This document shows, piece by piece, positions 22,899 through 31,100 of a stretch of 31,657 nucleotides of DNA. Position 1 is the stretch's first letter, and the number at the start of each line of letters is the position of its first letter. This DNA is from a virus. Where the stretch lies: positions 1 through 31,657 of IMG/VR virus record IMGVR_UViG_3300020187_000125; one strand, given 5' to 3'. The notes under the pieces were generated by a model. That model was not told the origin of the DNA and did no database searches. It saw only the letters and a list, made by a program, of their open reading frames with translations. The translations under genes and the position numbers were made by a program.

Positions 22899-24058
22899 TG
22901 ACCACACCAGCAAATAAACCGAAACTTGTTATTACCAATACCTTCTCGGATTTGGTGACTAAATTTAATACTGTCTCTATTGACTTAGGAGCGACAGGCG
23001 CACTTAATACATCACAAGATTCAGATGTAGTAGGAGCAATTAATGAATTAGAAGCAGACTTATTTAATGCAGAAGGTGGTACTAAAAGAACCCTTGCTTC
23101 GCTTACAACTACCGACAAAACTTGTATTGTTGACGCAATAAACGAACTTGATTTACTACAGGGTGACACTGCAATGGGTACAACTGCAACTACCGTTACA
23201 GGTGCGATTGCAGAAATAGAAGGTGTCTTTGATGCCTCCGCGAAAGGTATTAGTGCGGGTTCAAATGCGTTTGATATTGCTTCAGGTGCATTTAGTGTTG
23301 ATGCTTCAGGGGCAATTACTCTTGATGCTACAGGAGATGTAGTGCTTAAAGATGCAGGAGTTGTTTTCTCAACCCTAGAGAATAGTAGTGGTAATCTAAT
23401 TCTGAAATCTGGTACAACTACAGCATTAACGTTTGCGGGTGCGAATGTTACTATGGCAGGAACTATAACGCCAAGTATTTCTCTTAGCACAAGTGCTACT
23501 ACAGTTGCTACAGCAATTAACGAAAACCATACAGAGGTAACTGCTGCGACAACTAATATTGCTACATTAAATACTAACATTGGTACAATCAATGCAACTA
23601 ACTTAGGGACAACGGCATCAACAGTTGTTACTGCGATAAAAGAAGTTCACGATGAAGGTGCTACTGCAACAAGTAACGTAGCAACCAACACTAGTGCTAT
23701 CAGTACAATCAATACTAAACTAGGGACAATTACTGCTGTCGCAATGGGAACTACTGCGTCAAACGTAGGTGCTGCTATACGAGAACTTGAAGAAGAAATT
23801 GATACAATTAATAGTACTGGTGCTTCTCCAAATAACGATGCAATAGGTACTATCGGAAACCTTACCACAACAGCAACTAATCTGACTGCCGCAGTAAATG
23901 AAATAGAAGCAGACCTATTTAATGCAGAAGGTGGTACTAAAAGAACCCTTGCTTCATTAACAACAACTGATAAAACTTGTATTGTAGATGCCATAAATGA
24001 GTTGAAGGCAAGTATCCCATTGATATATGCTGCTGACGGAACGACAGTATTGAATTAG
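22898..24058 (+). CDS. Repetitive Thr/Ala-rich fibre-like structural protein
   Basis: A 386-aa protein, very rich in Thr, Ala, Asn and Gly, with several degenerate copies of a 'GTTASTVxxAIxEL/EI' unit (VVGAINELEADLF about 44-56; TTATTVTGAIAEIEGVF about 94-110; TSATTVATAINENHTEV about 202-218; TTASTVVTAIKEVHDEG about 239-255; TTASNVGAAIRELEEEI about 286-302). Residues 52-84 and 337-369 are an identical 33-aa block. The alternation suggests short helices spaced by turns, as in trimeric fibre shafts. No enzymatic motif, signal peptide or membrane segment is seen. It starts with a one-base overlap with the coiled-coil gene. The function is inferred from composition and context. Confidence 0.6.
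   Translation: MTTPANKPKLVITNTFSDLVTKFNTVSIDLGATGALNTSQDSDVVGAINELEADLFNAEGGTKRTLASLTTTDKTCIVDAINELDLLQGDTAMGTTATTVTGAIAEIEGVFDASAKGISAGSNAFDIASGAFSVDASGAITLDATGDVVLKDAGVVFSTLENSSGNLILKSGTTTALTFAGANVTMAGTITPSISLSTSATTVATAINENHTEVTAATTNIATLNTNIGTINATNLGTTASTVVTAIKEVHDEGATATSNVATNTSAISTINTKLGTITAVAMGTTASNVGAAIRELEEEIDTINSTGASPNNDAIGTIGNLTTTATNLTAAVNEIEADLFNAEGGTKRTLASLTTTDKTCIVDAINELKASIPLIYAADGTTVLN
23051..23149 (+). repeat. Direct repeat copy 1 (33 codons, identical protein)
   Basis: This 99-nt block encodes the same 33 residues (EADLFNAEGGTKRTLASLTT... to AINEL) as 23906-24004. By my count 14 of 99 bases differ, all synonymous and in 12 codons; the first 51 bases differ at only one position. 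Confidence 0.85.
23906..24004 (+). repeat. Direct repeat copy 2 (33 codons, identical protein)
   Basis: The second copy of the 99-nt block at 23051-23149, in the same frame of the same gene, 757 bp downstream. The differences are concentrated in the second half and change no amino acid. Confidence 0.85.
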
Positions 24059-24067
24059 GAGTAATTG

Positions 24068-25717
24068 ATGTCTCGATTACCATTAAAACATAAATCTGCT
24101 AATGATGTTCAGGAGATAACGACTTCTGAACATAACTACATTGCATATCTTGCAGGGTTAGAGTTACAAACTTCATCCGGAACATATAGTCAAACATCTT
24201 TAGGTGCTCTTGGAACTACTGGGGATACTGATGAACTGATTGGTTCTTTAAACAATTCAGAATATGATGGTGATGTTGGTGACCATGGAACACTTAGTGT
24301 GACAAATACTACAACTAACATATATCAACAAAGTGGTTCTGTTCCCTCTTTACCAACAAATTTTCGCAATCCTTTGTATCAATCTAAAACAGGTATTCAA
24401 CAAGAGATACGCGAGTTTAATGATGCAGACCAATTAGCGCTCGGAGAAACTCTTGCAGGTATAATATACTCAAATAATTATCCTGGAACTTTTTACTTAG
24501 GTTCTTCTGCCCCTAGTCCTGCTTCAAATTATGCTGTTGCTATTGCAAATGTCATGACCGACACTACTACAGACGCAGACGATACTGATACCGTTTTTAA
24601 CCTTTATCAAAGAAAGACTATGACGTCAAGTCCATCTACTCCTTCTGCTATTTCTACTATGTGTGTTCAAAGAGCAAGTGGTCAGACAGGAGATTTCCAA
24701 GGGTTACAATTAATGTCTTTAGCAAAGATGAAAGCAACTGCAAAACATTGCCTTGATAGATATCTTGCATTAAACACAAGCACTAATCTTGGTATCGGTT
24801 CATATCTAATTAGAACTTCTACTCCCTCAGAGACAGGAACATGGGTTCAAAGAGGCGAAGCAATTGATAAAAGAAACTCAATAACGCAGGTCAATTATAC
24901 TGGAACGTTTTCAGGAACACCAAGAACTTCTACGACAAGGGTTGCTAATTTTATAACTCAATACACAAATACGAGAAATTCAGTTACAAGCACCCAAGAC
25001 TTCTCCAGTTCAAGAACTTCAACTACAAGAACTGAAGACTTTTCTTCACAAAGAACCTCTTCTTATACAGGAACCTTCACAGGTACATTCACAGGTACTT
25101 TTACGAGTACGTTCACAAGTACATTCACAGGAACATATACTAATCCTGGAACAACTACGACATATAATAATATCACTGAATCCTATATTGCTTGGCAATT
25201 CACTAGTGGAATATATAATGGCACAGGAACTGACCGTACAGATGTTTTTATTGACGGAACAATTGTTGCAACTTCGTCAGGTAGTCCTACAACTATCGTA
25301 AGTGGAGGTGTTACATATGCACGAACAGGGTTTCATTCTAGACCTTATGGAATTGGTAATATGGTCTTATATAAGTTTTCCGCTACAACTGCAACAACTA
25401 CTAGTACAGGAACACCAAGTACGAGAATATCAACAAGAACCTCTACTAACGATTTTACAAATACGTTTACAAGCACATTTACTCGAGACTTTATTGGTAC
25501 ACCTAGAACAGTCAATTACACAACAACCTTTACTGGTTTGCCAAGAACATCAACATCTACTACACAATATCAAGGTTTCTCTGAATCAATTACAAGTACT
25601 ACAAACTTTACTACTAATTTCACACCCACATTCACAAACACCTTTGCAGGTGATACTATCCAAGATAATTCATACGCTGACATTGTCACATATAAACTAT
25701 ATGTAAGGACTGCATAA
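24068..25717 (+). CDS. Virion structural protein with Thr-Phe tetrapeptide repeats
   Basis: A 549-aa protein starting at the ATG at 24068 (TAGGAG lies 6 nt upstream; the frame also opens one codon earlier at TTG, which is less likely). Residues about 1-30 (SRLPLKHKSANDVQEITTSEHNYIAYLAG) and the QEIREFNDADQLALGETLAGIIYS block are a pattern I have seen in marine T4-like structural proteins. Residues about 280-370 and 470-540 are extremely Thr/Ser/Phe-rich, including six tandem tetrapeptides GTFT/STFT/GTYT at 335-358 and looser R-T-S-T-T-R and D-F-S-S units. Between them is a beta-rich domain (ESYIAWQFTSGIYNGTG, GGVTYARTGFHSRPYGIGNMVLYKFS). It could be a fibre shaft or an ice-binding-like solenoid; the function is unknown. 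Confidence 0.6.
   Translation: MSRLPLKHKSANDVQEITTSEHNYIAYLAGLELQTSSGTYSQTSLGALGTTGDTDELIGSLNNSEYDGDVGDHGTLSVTNTTTNIYQQSGSVPSLPTNFRNPLYQSKTGIQQEIREFNDADQLALGETLAGIIYSNNYPGTFYLGSSAPSPASNYAVAIANVMTDTTTDADDTDTVFNLYQRKTMTSSPSTPSAISTMCVQRASGQTGDFQGLQLMSLAKMKATAKHCLDRYLALNTSTNLGIGSYLIRTSTPSETGTWVQRGEAIDKRNSITQVNYTGTFSGTPRTSTTRVANFITQYTNTRNSVTSTQDFSSSRTSTTRTEDFSSQRTSSYTGTFTGTFTGTFTSTFTSTFTGTYTNPGTTTTYNNITESYIAWQFTSGIYNGTGTDRTDVFIDGTIVATSSGSPTTIVSGGVTYARTGFHSRPYGIGNMVLYKFSATTATTTSTGTPSTRISTRTSTNDFTNTFTSTFTRDFIGTPRTVNYTTTFTGLPRTSTSTTQYQGFSESITSTTNFTTNFTPTFTNTFAGDTIQDNSYADIVTYKLYVRTA
25070..25141 (+). repeat. Six tandem 12-nt units encoding (G/S)TFT
   Basis: Six in-frame 12-nt units, encoding GTFT GTFT GTFT STFT STFT GTYT, with varied codons (for example acc/aca/act/acg for Thr and ttc/ttt for Phe). 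The strict alternation of small polar and Thr/aromatic residues suggests extended beta structure. Confidence 0.85.
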
Positions 25718-25720
25718 ATA
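25713..25720 (+). promoter_or_regulatory. Near-consensus late promoter (CATAAATA) for the accessory cassette
   Basis: CATAAATA differs from the T4 late octamer at the first base only and overlaps the stop of the preceding gene. The predicted +1 is near 25726, leaving a 28-nt leader to the ATG at 25754, like the better promoters in this window. Confidence 0.5.
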
Positions 25721-25753
25721 ACATATAGATATACTTGATTGTGGAGATTTATT

Positions 25754-26179
25754 ATGGAAAGAACTTGGAAAGATAATGCTTTCTGGGAAACACCCAAGAA
25801 AAAAATTCTAAATTGTATTAGCGAAGAAGTTTCTCCGGATGGAAAAATCATAACTAAGGTTATGAAACTTCAAGAAAAAAATCCTCTCTTTCAAGAATGT
25901 TTAACCTTTCTCGGCGAAGATGTTATTGATGCTTCTACAGTAGAACGCAAGGGAAGAAAACAAAGAGAAGCAGAGGTAAAACTCGAAAGTGAAAAAGAGT
26001 TACAGAAGGCAAAGAAACTAGAGAAACTTTTCAAGTACAAACTAGAAACTTTTGAGATACCTGAAATAAAATTAACTAAAAATAGAAAACTTAAATCAAA
26101 ACTTCGTAGGTCGAAATCAACTATCGAAGTTAATCTATATGCTATGATGATACTCCAAGAAAGTCTGAAAGATGAATAA
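25754..26179 (+). CDS. Charged helical protein of unknown function, cassette gene 1
   Basis: A 141-aa protein, starting at the ATG at 25754, which follows GTGGAG. The frame extends five codons further to a TTG, but the ATG fits the leader better. The N-terminal part (ERTWKDNAFWETPKKKILN, then EEVSPDGKIITKVMKLQEKNPLFQECL) is compact and polar. The middle, residues about 70-100, is a highly charged helix (GRKQREAEVKLESEKELQKAKKLEKLFK), and residues about 110-125 are strongly basic (KNRKLKSKLRRSK). The lack of any membrane segment or signal peptide suggests a cytoplasmic or virion-bound protein. The overlap with the glycosyltransferase gene (its ATG lies 8 bp before this stop) implies co-expression. 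I do not recognise the family. Confidence 0.6.
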   Translation: MERTWKDNAFWETPKKKILNCISEEVSPDGKIITKVMKLQEKNPLFQECLTFLGEDVIDASTVERKGRKQREAEVKLESEKELQKAKKLEKLFKYKLETFEIPEIKLTKNRKLKSKLRRSKSTIEVNLYAMMILQESLKDE

Positions 26180-26918
26180 GGGGTTTATTATTGTTGCGTC
26201 AAGAAAGAACAACTTTTATATATATGCCATTAATCTTATAGAGTCAATCAAAGACTTCTATCCGGAGGCACATATCACTTTCGTTACGGAAGAAAGATTT
26301 CTTGATGGAAGAGAAGATATTGCTGACAATATTATATTATGCGATGATCACTATCGTGCAAAGTTATGGGGTATGGCAAACTCTCCATATGATGTTACTA
26401 TGTATATTGATGCCGATATGGAATGTGAACACGAAGATATTATGACAGTATGGGATAACCTTGGCGAGAATGATATGGTGTTTCATGAACTTACTGAAGA
26501 ACGCTCCAGATATTATTCAGTAAGACATTTTGAGGTTGACCATATAGAAAAGGGGGGTTGGTTCAGTTTATGCGGTGGAGTGTGCCTGTATAGAAGTTCC
26601 AATCCCCTAGTGAAAGAGTTTATGAATGAGTGGTATGAGTTATATGATAAACAGCAAAAAGGTAACTGGAAACCAGAGTGTTTCACAAGAATAGATGAAT
26701 GGGATAAAAATTTAAAAGTCTTTGATCAAACAACACTATGGTACATGACAGAAAAAATGGAAAAGTATAAAGACCTCAAGATAGGTTTCTTTCATGATGA
26801 CATTCGTTGGAACTACTTTACGCAATATCAGTATGAGAATCTAAAATCAATTGAGAACAAACCTGTCATACTCAGACATTATTCAGGTTGTCTTGAAAAG
26901 GATAAGGCATTGGTGTGA
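26172..26918 (+). CDS. GT8-like glycosyltransferase (GT-A fold, DxD motif), cassette gene 2
   Basis: A 248-aa protein with the marks of a GT-A nucleotide-sugar transferase: an N-terminal strand KGFIIVASRKNNFYIYAINLIESI (about 3-26), then HITFVTE, ALW-like YRAKLWGMANSPYDVTMYIDADMECE with the metal-binding D80-A-D82, a 'GGW...CGGVCLYRSS' segment (about 128-143) as the acceptor-site loop, VFDQTTLWYM (D185-Q186) and VILRHYSGC near the end (His236 in the place of a second metal ligand). This order fits glycogenin/GT8-type enzymes, which retain the sugar configuration. The start overlaps the upstream gene by 8 bp. A DNA, lipopolysaccharide or virion-protein substrate is possible; the location inside a tail-fibre gene group makes a structural protein or host surface glycan plausible. 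Confidence 0.7.
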   Translation: MNKGFIIVASRKNNFYIYAINLIESIKDFYPEAHITFVTEERFLDGREDIADNIILCDDHYRAKLWGMANSPYDVTMYIDADMECEHEDIMTVWDNLGENDMVFHELTEERSRYYSVRHFEVDHIEKGGWFSLCGGVCLYRSSNPLVKEFMNEWYELYDKQQKGNWKPECFTRIDEWDKNLKVFDQTTLWYMTEKMEKYKDLKIGFFHDDIRWNYFTQYQYENLKSIENKPVILRHYSGCLEKDKALV

Positions 26919-27580
26919 GGGATATACCTATAAATAATCCATATGTCAAGGAGGCATTAAATAACTTCCTTTGGTATTACGAGAATAAAGACCTTGTAAT
27001 GAAAACAATAAAGAGAATAGGTAACACCAAATCACGGAAACATTTTACCTCAAAAAAATATTTAGACAATTTAGTTTTTATGGGTAGAGACCATAACGGA
27101 TACCCTGAGGATATGTGTTCGTATGAACTTAAAGCAGATAAACTAGAATCAAATATAAAGGACAATACACATGCGGCAGAACTCATTAAAAGATACAGTG
27201 ATTACAATACGGAATTATGTTCTATTCTTTGCACTAAGAACAATGCTCTAACCACAATGTATCCACCTAATGGATTTATTGGGTGGCACAATAATGCAAA
27301 CGCGAGTGCTTACAACCTTATATTCTCGTGGAGTGAAACAGGGGATGGACACTTTCAATATATAGATGGAGAGACTGGTGAAACGATTGTAATGAAAGAC
27401 AGAAAGGGTTGGAATTGTAAGGCAGGATACTTCGGTTCATATAATGAGCATGAAAGTAAACTAGTGTATCATTCTGCGGAAACTGATTGTTGGAGAATGA
27501 CTGTATCGTATATGTTTAATCGTACTGAGATGAGTGCTAATATACAAGAAGAAACAATACAGGAGATAATGGATATCTAA
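26915..27580 (+). CDS. 2OG-Fe(II) oxygenase-like protein, cassette gene 3
   Basis: A 221-aa protein starting at GTG in a GTGA overlap with the glycosyltransferase stop; the next in-frame ATG is 28 codons later (26999). The double-stranded beta-helix core appears in NGFIGWHNNANAS (His125), SWSETGDGHFQYIDGETGETI, KGWNCKAGYF, LVYHSAETDCWRMTVSYMF (His186, Arg194). His125...His186 fit the iron-binding pair and Arg194 the 2-oxoglutarate carboxylate ligand, but the usual Asp two residues after the first His is Asn127 here (HxN not HxD). Marine T4-like phages often carry oxygenase-like genes of this type; substrates are rarely known. A perfect TATAAATA octamer lies within its first codons, so the true start might be the later ATG. 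It ends the cassette. Confidence 0.6.
   Translation: MRDIPINNPYVKEALNNFLWYYENKDLVMKTIKRIGNTKSRKHFTSKKYLDNLVFMGRDHNGYPEDMCSYELKADKLESNIKDNTHAAELIKRYSDYNTELCSILCTKNNALTTMYPPNGFIGWHNNANASAYNLIFSWSETGDGHFQYIDGETGETIVMKDRKGWNCKAGYFGSYNEHESKLVYHSAETDCWRMTVSYMFNRTEMSANIQEETIQEIMDI
26929..26936 (+). promoter_or_regulatory. Late-promoter octamer within the first codons of the oxygenase-like gene
   Basis: A perfect TATAAATA at codons 5-8 of the GTG-started frame. If active, its transcript (+1 near 26942) would miss the GTG and first encode the protein from the ATG at 26999, following AAGGAGG at 26947-26953. Confidence 0.35.
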
Positions 27581-27687
27581 CCTCCCCCAGTATTCTTATT
27601 TCTTAACATTATGTATTACTACTTATACGAATTAAGATTTATAGAATTAATAATTAGTATATCCATCCCTCCCCAAAGAGTACTTTA

Positions 27688-27716
27688 ATTATACTATACT
27701 TTTAAAGAAAAGTCAA
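27688..27716 (-). promoter_or_regulatory. Sigma70-type promoter on the minus strand, antisense to the accessory cassette
   Basis: On the minus strand: TTGACT (27716-27711), a 17-nt spacer, then TATAAT (27693-27688), a nearly perfect host vegetative promoter. Transcription would start near 27681 and run toward lower coordinates, first through the intergenic C-rich blocks and then antisense to the oxygenase-like gene. In T4-like phages such promoters drive early genes, often on the strand opposite to late genes. Confidence 0.65.
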
Positions 27717-27761
27717 GCATAAAATATATTTTTATTTCTCTGATATAGGGTTTCAAAAACA

Positions 27762-27769
27762 TATAAATA
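27762..27769 (+). promoter_or_regulatory. T4-type late promoter for the 122-aa protein and tail fibre
   Basis: A perfect TATAAATA followed by GATGTAACG. The predicted +1 is near 27775 and the leader to the ATG at 27802 is 27 nt, with a weak GGAA Shine-Dalgarno-like site. Confidence 0.8.
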
Positions 27770-27801
27770 GATGTAACGATTAAGTAAAATGGAATTAAAA
27801 A

Positions 27802-28170
27802 ATGGCACTAGTATCACACGAAGATATTGTAATAAACCAAGGCACAGATGTCGCGATAGAAATACATCTCGTTCACGATAGTGGTAGTGTTTATGACTTA
27901 ACAAACAGAACAGTAACCTCAAAAATGAAAAGAAGATATGCTGACTCCGCTGGAGACCCCTCAACAGTATCTTTCAACTCAGTTATTGCGACACCCCCAA
28001 CAGCAGGTATCGTAACATTATCCCTAACTAACGCAGTCACAGATGCCCTTGAAACAAGAGGTCGTTATGTGTATGATGTAGAACTTTCCTTTGTAGACGA
28101 TAATAACAATACTATTATCGAAAGAATACTACAAGGAGAAGTAGAAGTTTCACCCTCAGTAACAAGATAG
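27802..28170 (+). CDS. Conserved small virion-region protein preceding the tail fibre
   Basis: A 122-aa protein with the start MALVSHEDIVINQGTDVAIE and the pattern LTNRTVTSKMKRRY (about 33-46), then GIVTLSLTNAVTDALETRGRYVYDVELSFVDD and an ending IIERILQGEVEVSPSVTR. I recall close relatives ('NQGTD..I.......G...DLTg..v.a.m...', 'YvYDVE.s..d...IIERI..G.v.i.PsvT') just before large fibre genes in marine T4-like phages. The all-beta character and the YVYDVE...G.VEVSPSVT strand pair suggest a small Ig-like or BppU-N-terminus-like sandwich, perhaps an adaptor for the fibre. This is inference; the biochemical role is unknown. Seven nucleotides separate it from the fibre gene. Confidence 0.7.
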   Translation: MALVSHEDIVINQGTDVAIEIHLVHDSGSVYDLTNRTVTSKMKRRYADSAGDPSTVSFNSVIATPPTAGIVTLSLTNAVTDALETRGRYVYDVELSFVDDNNNTIIERILQGEVEVSPSVTR

Positions 28171-28177
28171 ATTAAAT

Positions 28178-31100
28178 ATGCCTTCAGTTATATACCGAGA
28201 CCCAAAGATTAAAATAAATGCTGTTGTCTATAAGGACACCACAGTAAGAGTAAAGAAACTTGTAGTAGGGACTCCTGTAAAAAGAGTTACTTCAGGTGCA
28301 TTTAATATTGATAACCTTTCAGGAGTAAGTACTTTAAATAAGACTGCAGGTTCTATACTTGCATACAATGCGTCCGATACAAATTGGTCTACCACAAACT
28401 TTGCTACAGGTAATAACATTTCTATTACTTTTGATAGTGCTGCAAATACATTTACCTTTGGTACGAATGCCGCATTAACGAATGTAACTTCACTTGACGC
28501 AACGACTACGAGTACAGTACGCGGTGTATTATCTGTAACAGATGCAGGAGGAGATGGTTCTCTTGCGTACAATAATAGTACAGGTGTAGTAACATATACT
28601 GGACCAAGTGCAAGTGAAGCACGCGCACATGTTTCTGCTGTTGATGCAGGGGGCGATGGGTCATTTACATACAACTCTGGGACAGGGGCATTTACTTATA
28701 CTGGACCAAGTGCCGCAGAAGTTCGCGCACATATAAGTGCTAACAAAGGACTATCGATAAGTAGTGGTGAGTTGAATATTGACTCTGCTAATGTAAAGGG
28801 TATGTTCTCAGGGGGAACAGGAGTAACTTATAACAACGGAGTAATATCAATAGGACAACCTGTTGCGACCACTTCGGATGTTACATTTAATGATGTTATT
28901 ATATCAGGTGACCTTACTGTATCAGGAACACAAACAACTGTCAATACCGAAACATTATTACTCGCAGATAATGTGATTGTTGTTAACTCAAATGCTACAG
29001 GTAGTCCAACCGAGAATGGTGGTATAGAAGTTGAACGCGGAGACGCAACTAATAAGACTTTGATATGGAATGAGACTGACGATAAGTGGACAGTAGGTTC
29101 AGAAACATTTGTAGCAGGAACCTTTGAAGGTAATGTTACAGGTAACGTAACAGGTAATGTTACAGGTCAAACTTCAGATATATCTAATCATGACACCGAC
29201 GATTTAACGGAAGGTTCAACTAATCAATATCATACTACTGCTCGCGCAAGAAGTGCTGTATCCGTAACAGACGCAGGAGGTGATGGTTCACTTTCATATA
29301 ATACTAATACAGGTGTCATTACATATACAGGTGCAAGTGCGGCAGAGGTTCGTGCGCATCTTACGGCAAACAAAGGTTTATCCGTAACAGATGGCGAGTT
29401 TAATATTGACTCCGCAAATGTTCGTGGTATGTTTAGTGCGAGTGGAGACTTATCCTATAACTCAGGAACAGGACAGTTCTCTTTTGATGTAGAAAATGTA
29501 TATACCAAGGCAAACTTTGATAGTGATTTAGGTCTCGCAAATACAGGTCAACTTCCAGAAGGTAGTAATCTATACTATACAAACTCACGTGCTGACGCAA
29601 GGATAACTGCCGCGTTGATTGACGAAGATGATATGACATCTAACTCTGCAACTCGTTTACCTTCACAACAATCTGTAAAAGCATACGTTGATTCACAGGT
29701 ACAAAGTAAGGATGCTTTGAGTGAACTCAGTGGAACTACTGATGATGTAACTGAAGGTTCAACTAATCTGTATCATACGGACGCTAGGGTAGATGCCAGA
29801 ATAACAACCTCTTCAGTGACCGCTACAGGGGCATTGATGGACAGTGAGTTGACTGATTTGGCAGGTGTCAAAGGTGTCACTATATCCACTCTCCAACCTA
29901 AACCCTCGGAAGGTGCATTCGCGAACGGTGATAAAACTAAACTTGATGCGATTGAACCCGGAGCAACAGCAGACCAGACAGATGCAGAGATAAGAACTGC
30001 AGTAGAATCCGCAACTGACTCTAATGTGTTTACAGATGCAGACCATAGTAAACTTAATGGTATAGAAGCATCCGCTACTGCAGACCAGACAGATGCTGAA
30101 ATAAAAACTGCGTATGAGAATAACTCAGATACAAACGCATTTACAGATGCAGAGAAAACGAAACTTACCAATATAGAAGCATCTGCTGATGTCACAGACA
30201 CTGCGAATGTAACTTCTGCAGGGGCATTAATGGATAGTGAACTTGCGTCTATAGCAGATGTGAAGGCATTAGACCAATCCGTAGTATCAGGGGCAACTCC
30301 AACATTTACTACGACTAACTTTACAGATGATACTGATAAAAGGTTCATGACAGATGCTCAAGAAAGTAAGTTAGACGGAATAGAAGCAAGTGCTACTGCA
30401 GACCAAACCGACGCGGAGATAAGAGCGGCAGTAGAAGCGGCAACAGACTCGAACGTATTCACGGATGCTGATCATACTAAACTTAATGCGATTGAAGCAA
30501 GTGCTGATGTAACCGATACCGCAAATGTAACTGCGGCAGGTGCGTTAATGGATAGTGAAGTAGATGCTGATATCAAAACATTATCACTTCCTGCTAACAC
30601 AACAATATCTGCGTTTGGTAAAACTTTAGTAGATGATGCTGATGCCGCTACCGCAAGAACAACATTAGGTGTTGATGCTTCTGGAACAGATAACTCAACA
30701 GACGTTACTCTAGCAGGTTCGCTTGATTACATAACTATATCAGGACAAGAAATAACTAGAAATGCTATTAACTTATCTACAGATGTAACAGGAACATTAC
30801 CTGTTGGTAATATGGCGGCAACAGCATTAACAACTGTTCAGACTGCCGCTAATGAATCCGCACACTTAGCATTAACAGCACAAGAGGGTGACGTTGTAGT
30901 AAGGTCAGACCAAAATAAAACATATATGCATAATGGTGGTACTGCAGGTACAATGGACGACTATACATTATTGGCAACTCCAACTGATGCCGTAACAAGT
31001 GTTAATGGTAATACAGGTGTTGTGACCGTAACAGAAAACGTTACTACAAACTTATCTATTACAGGTACAGATGCCGCAAGGACAATAGTTTCTTCGGATG

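Larger units (their letters stand above)
27581..27801. other. 221-bp intergenic region with two C-rich motifs and opposing promoters
   Basis: The longest gap in the window. It starts with CCTCCCCC (27581-27588) and has a second C-rich block CCCTCCCC (27667-27674) on an otherwise A/T-rich background, so the opposite strand carries GGGGGAGG and GGGGAGGG. A sigma70-type promoter (27688-27716) points to lower coordinates, and a T4 late promoter (27762-27769) to higher ones. I see no strong rho-independent terminator, no tRNA and no convincing small gene (the best minus-strand frame, 27664 to about 27617, has only 15 codons and an SD too close to its ATG). Confidence 0.6.

Noticed and set aside
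23051-24004. The 99-nt direct repeats as a mobile element or attachment site
   Set aside because: Both copies are in frame inside one coding sequence and encode the same protein segment, so they are structural protein repeats.
27581-27801. tRNA or CRISPR in the intergenic region
   Set aside because: No cloverleaf pattern, no CCA end and no regularly spaced repeats can be seen.
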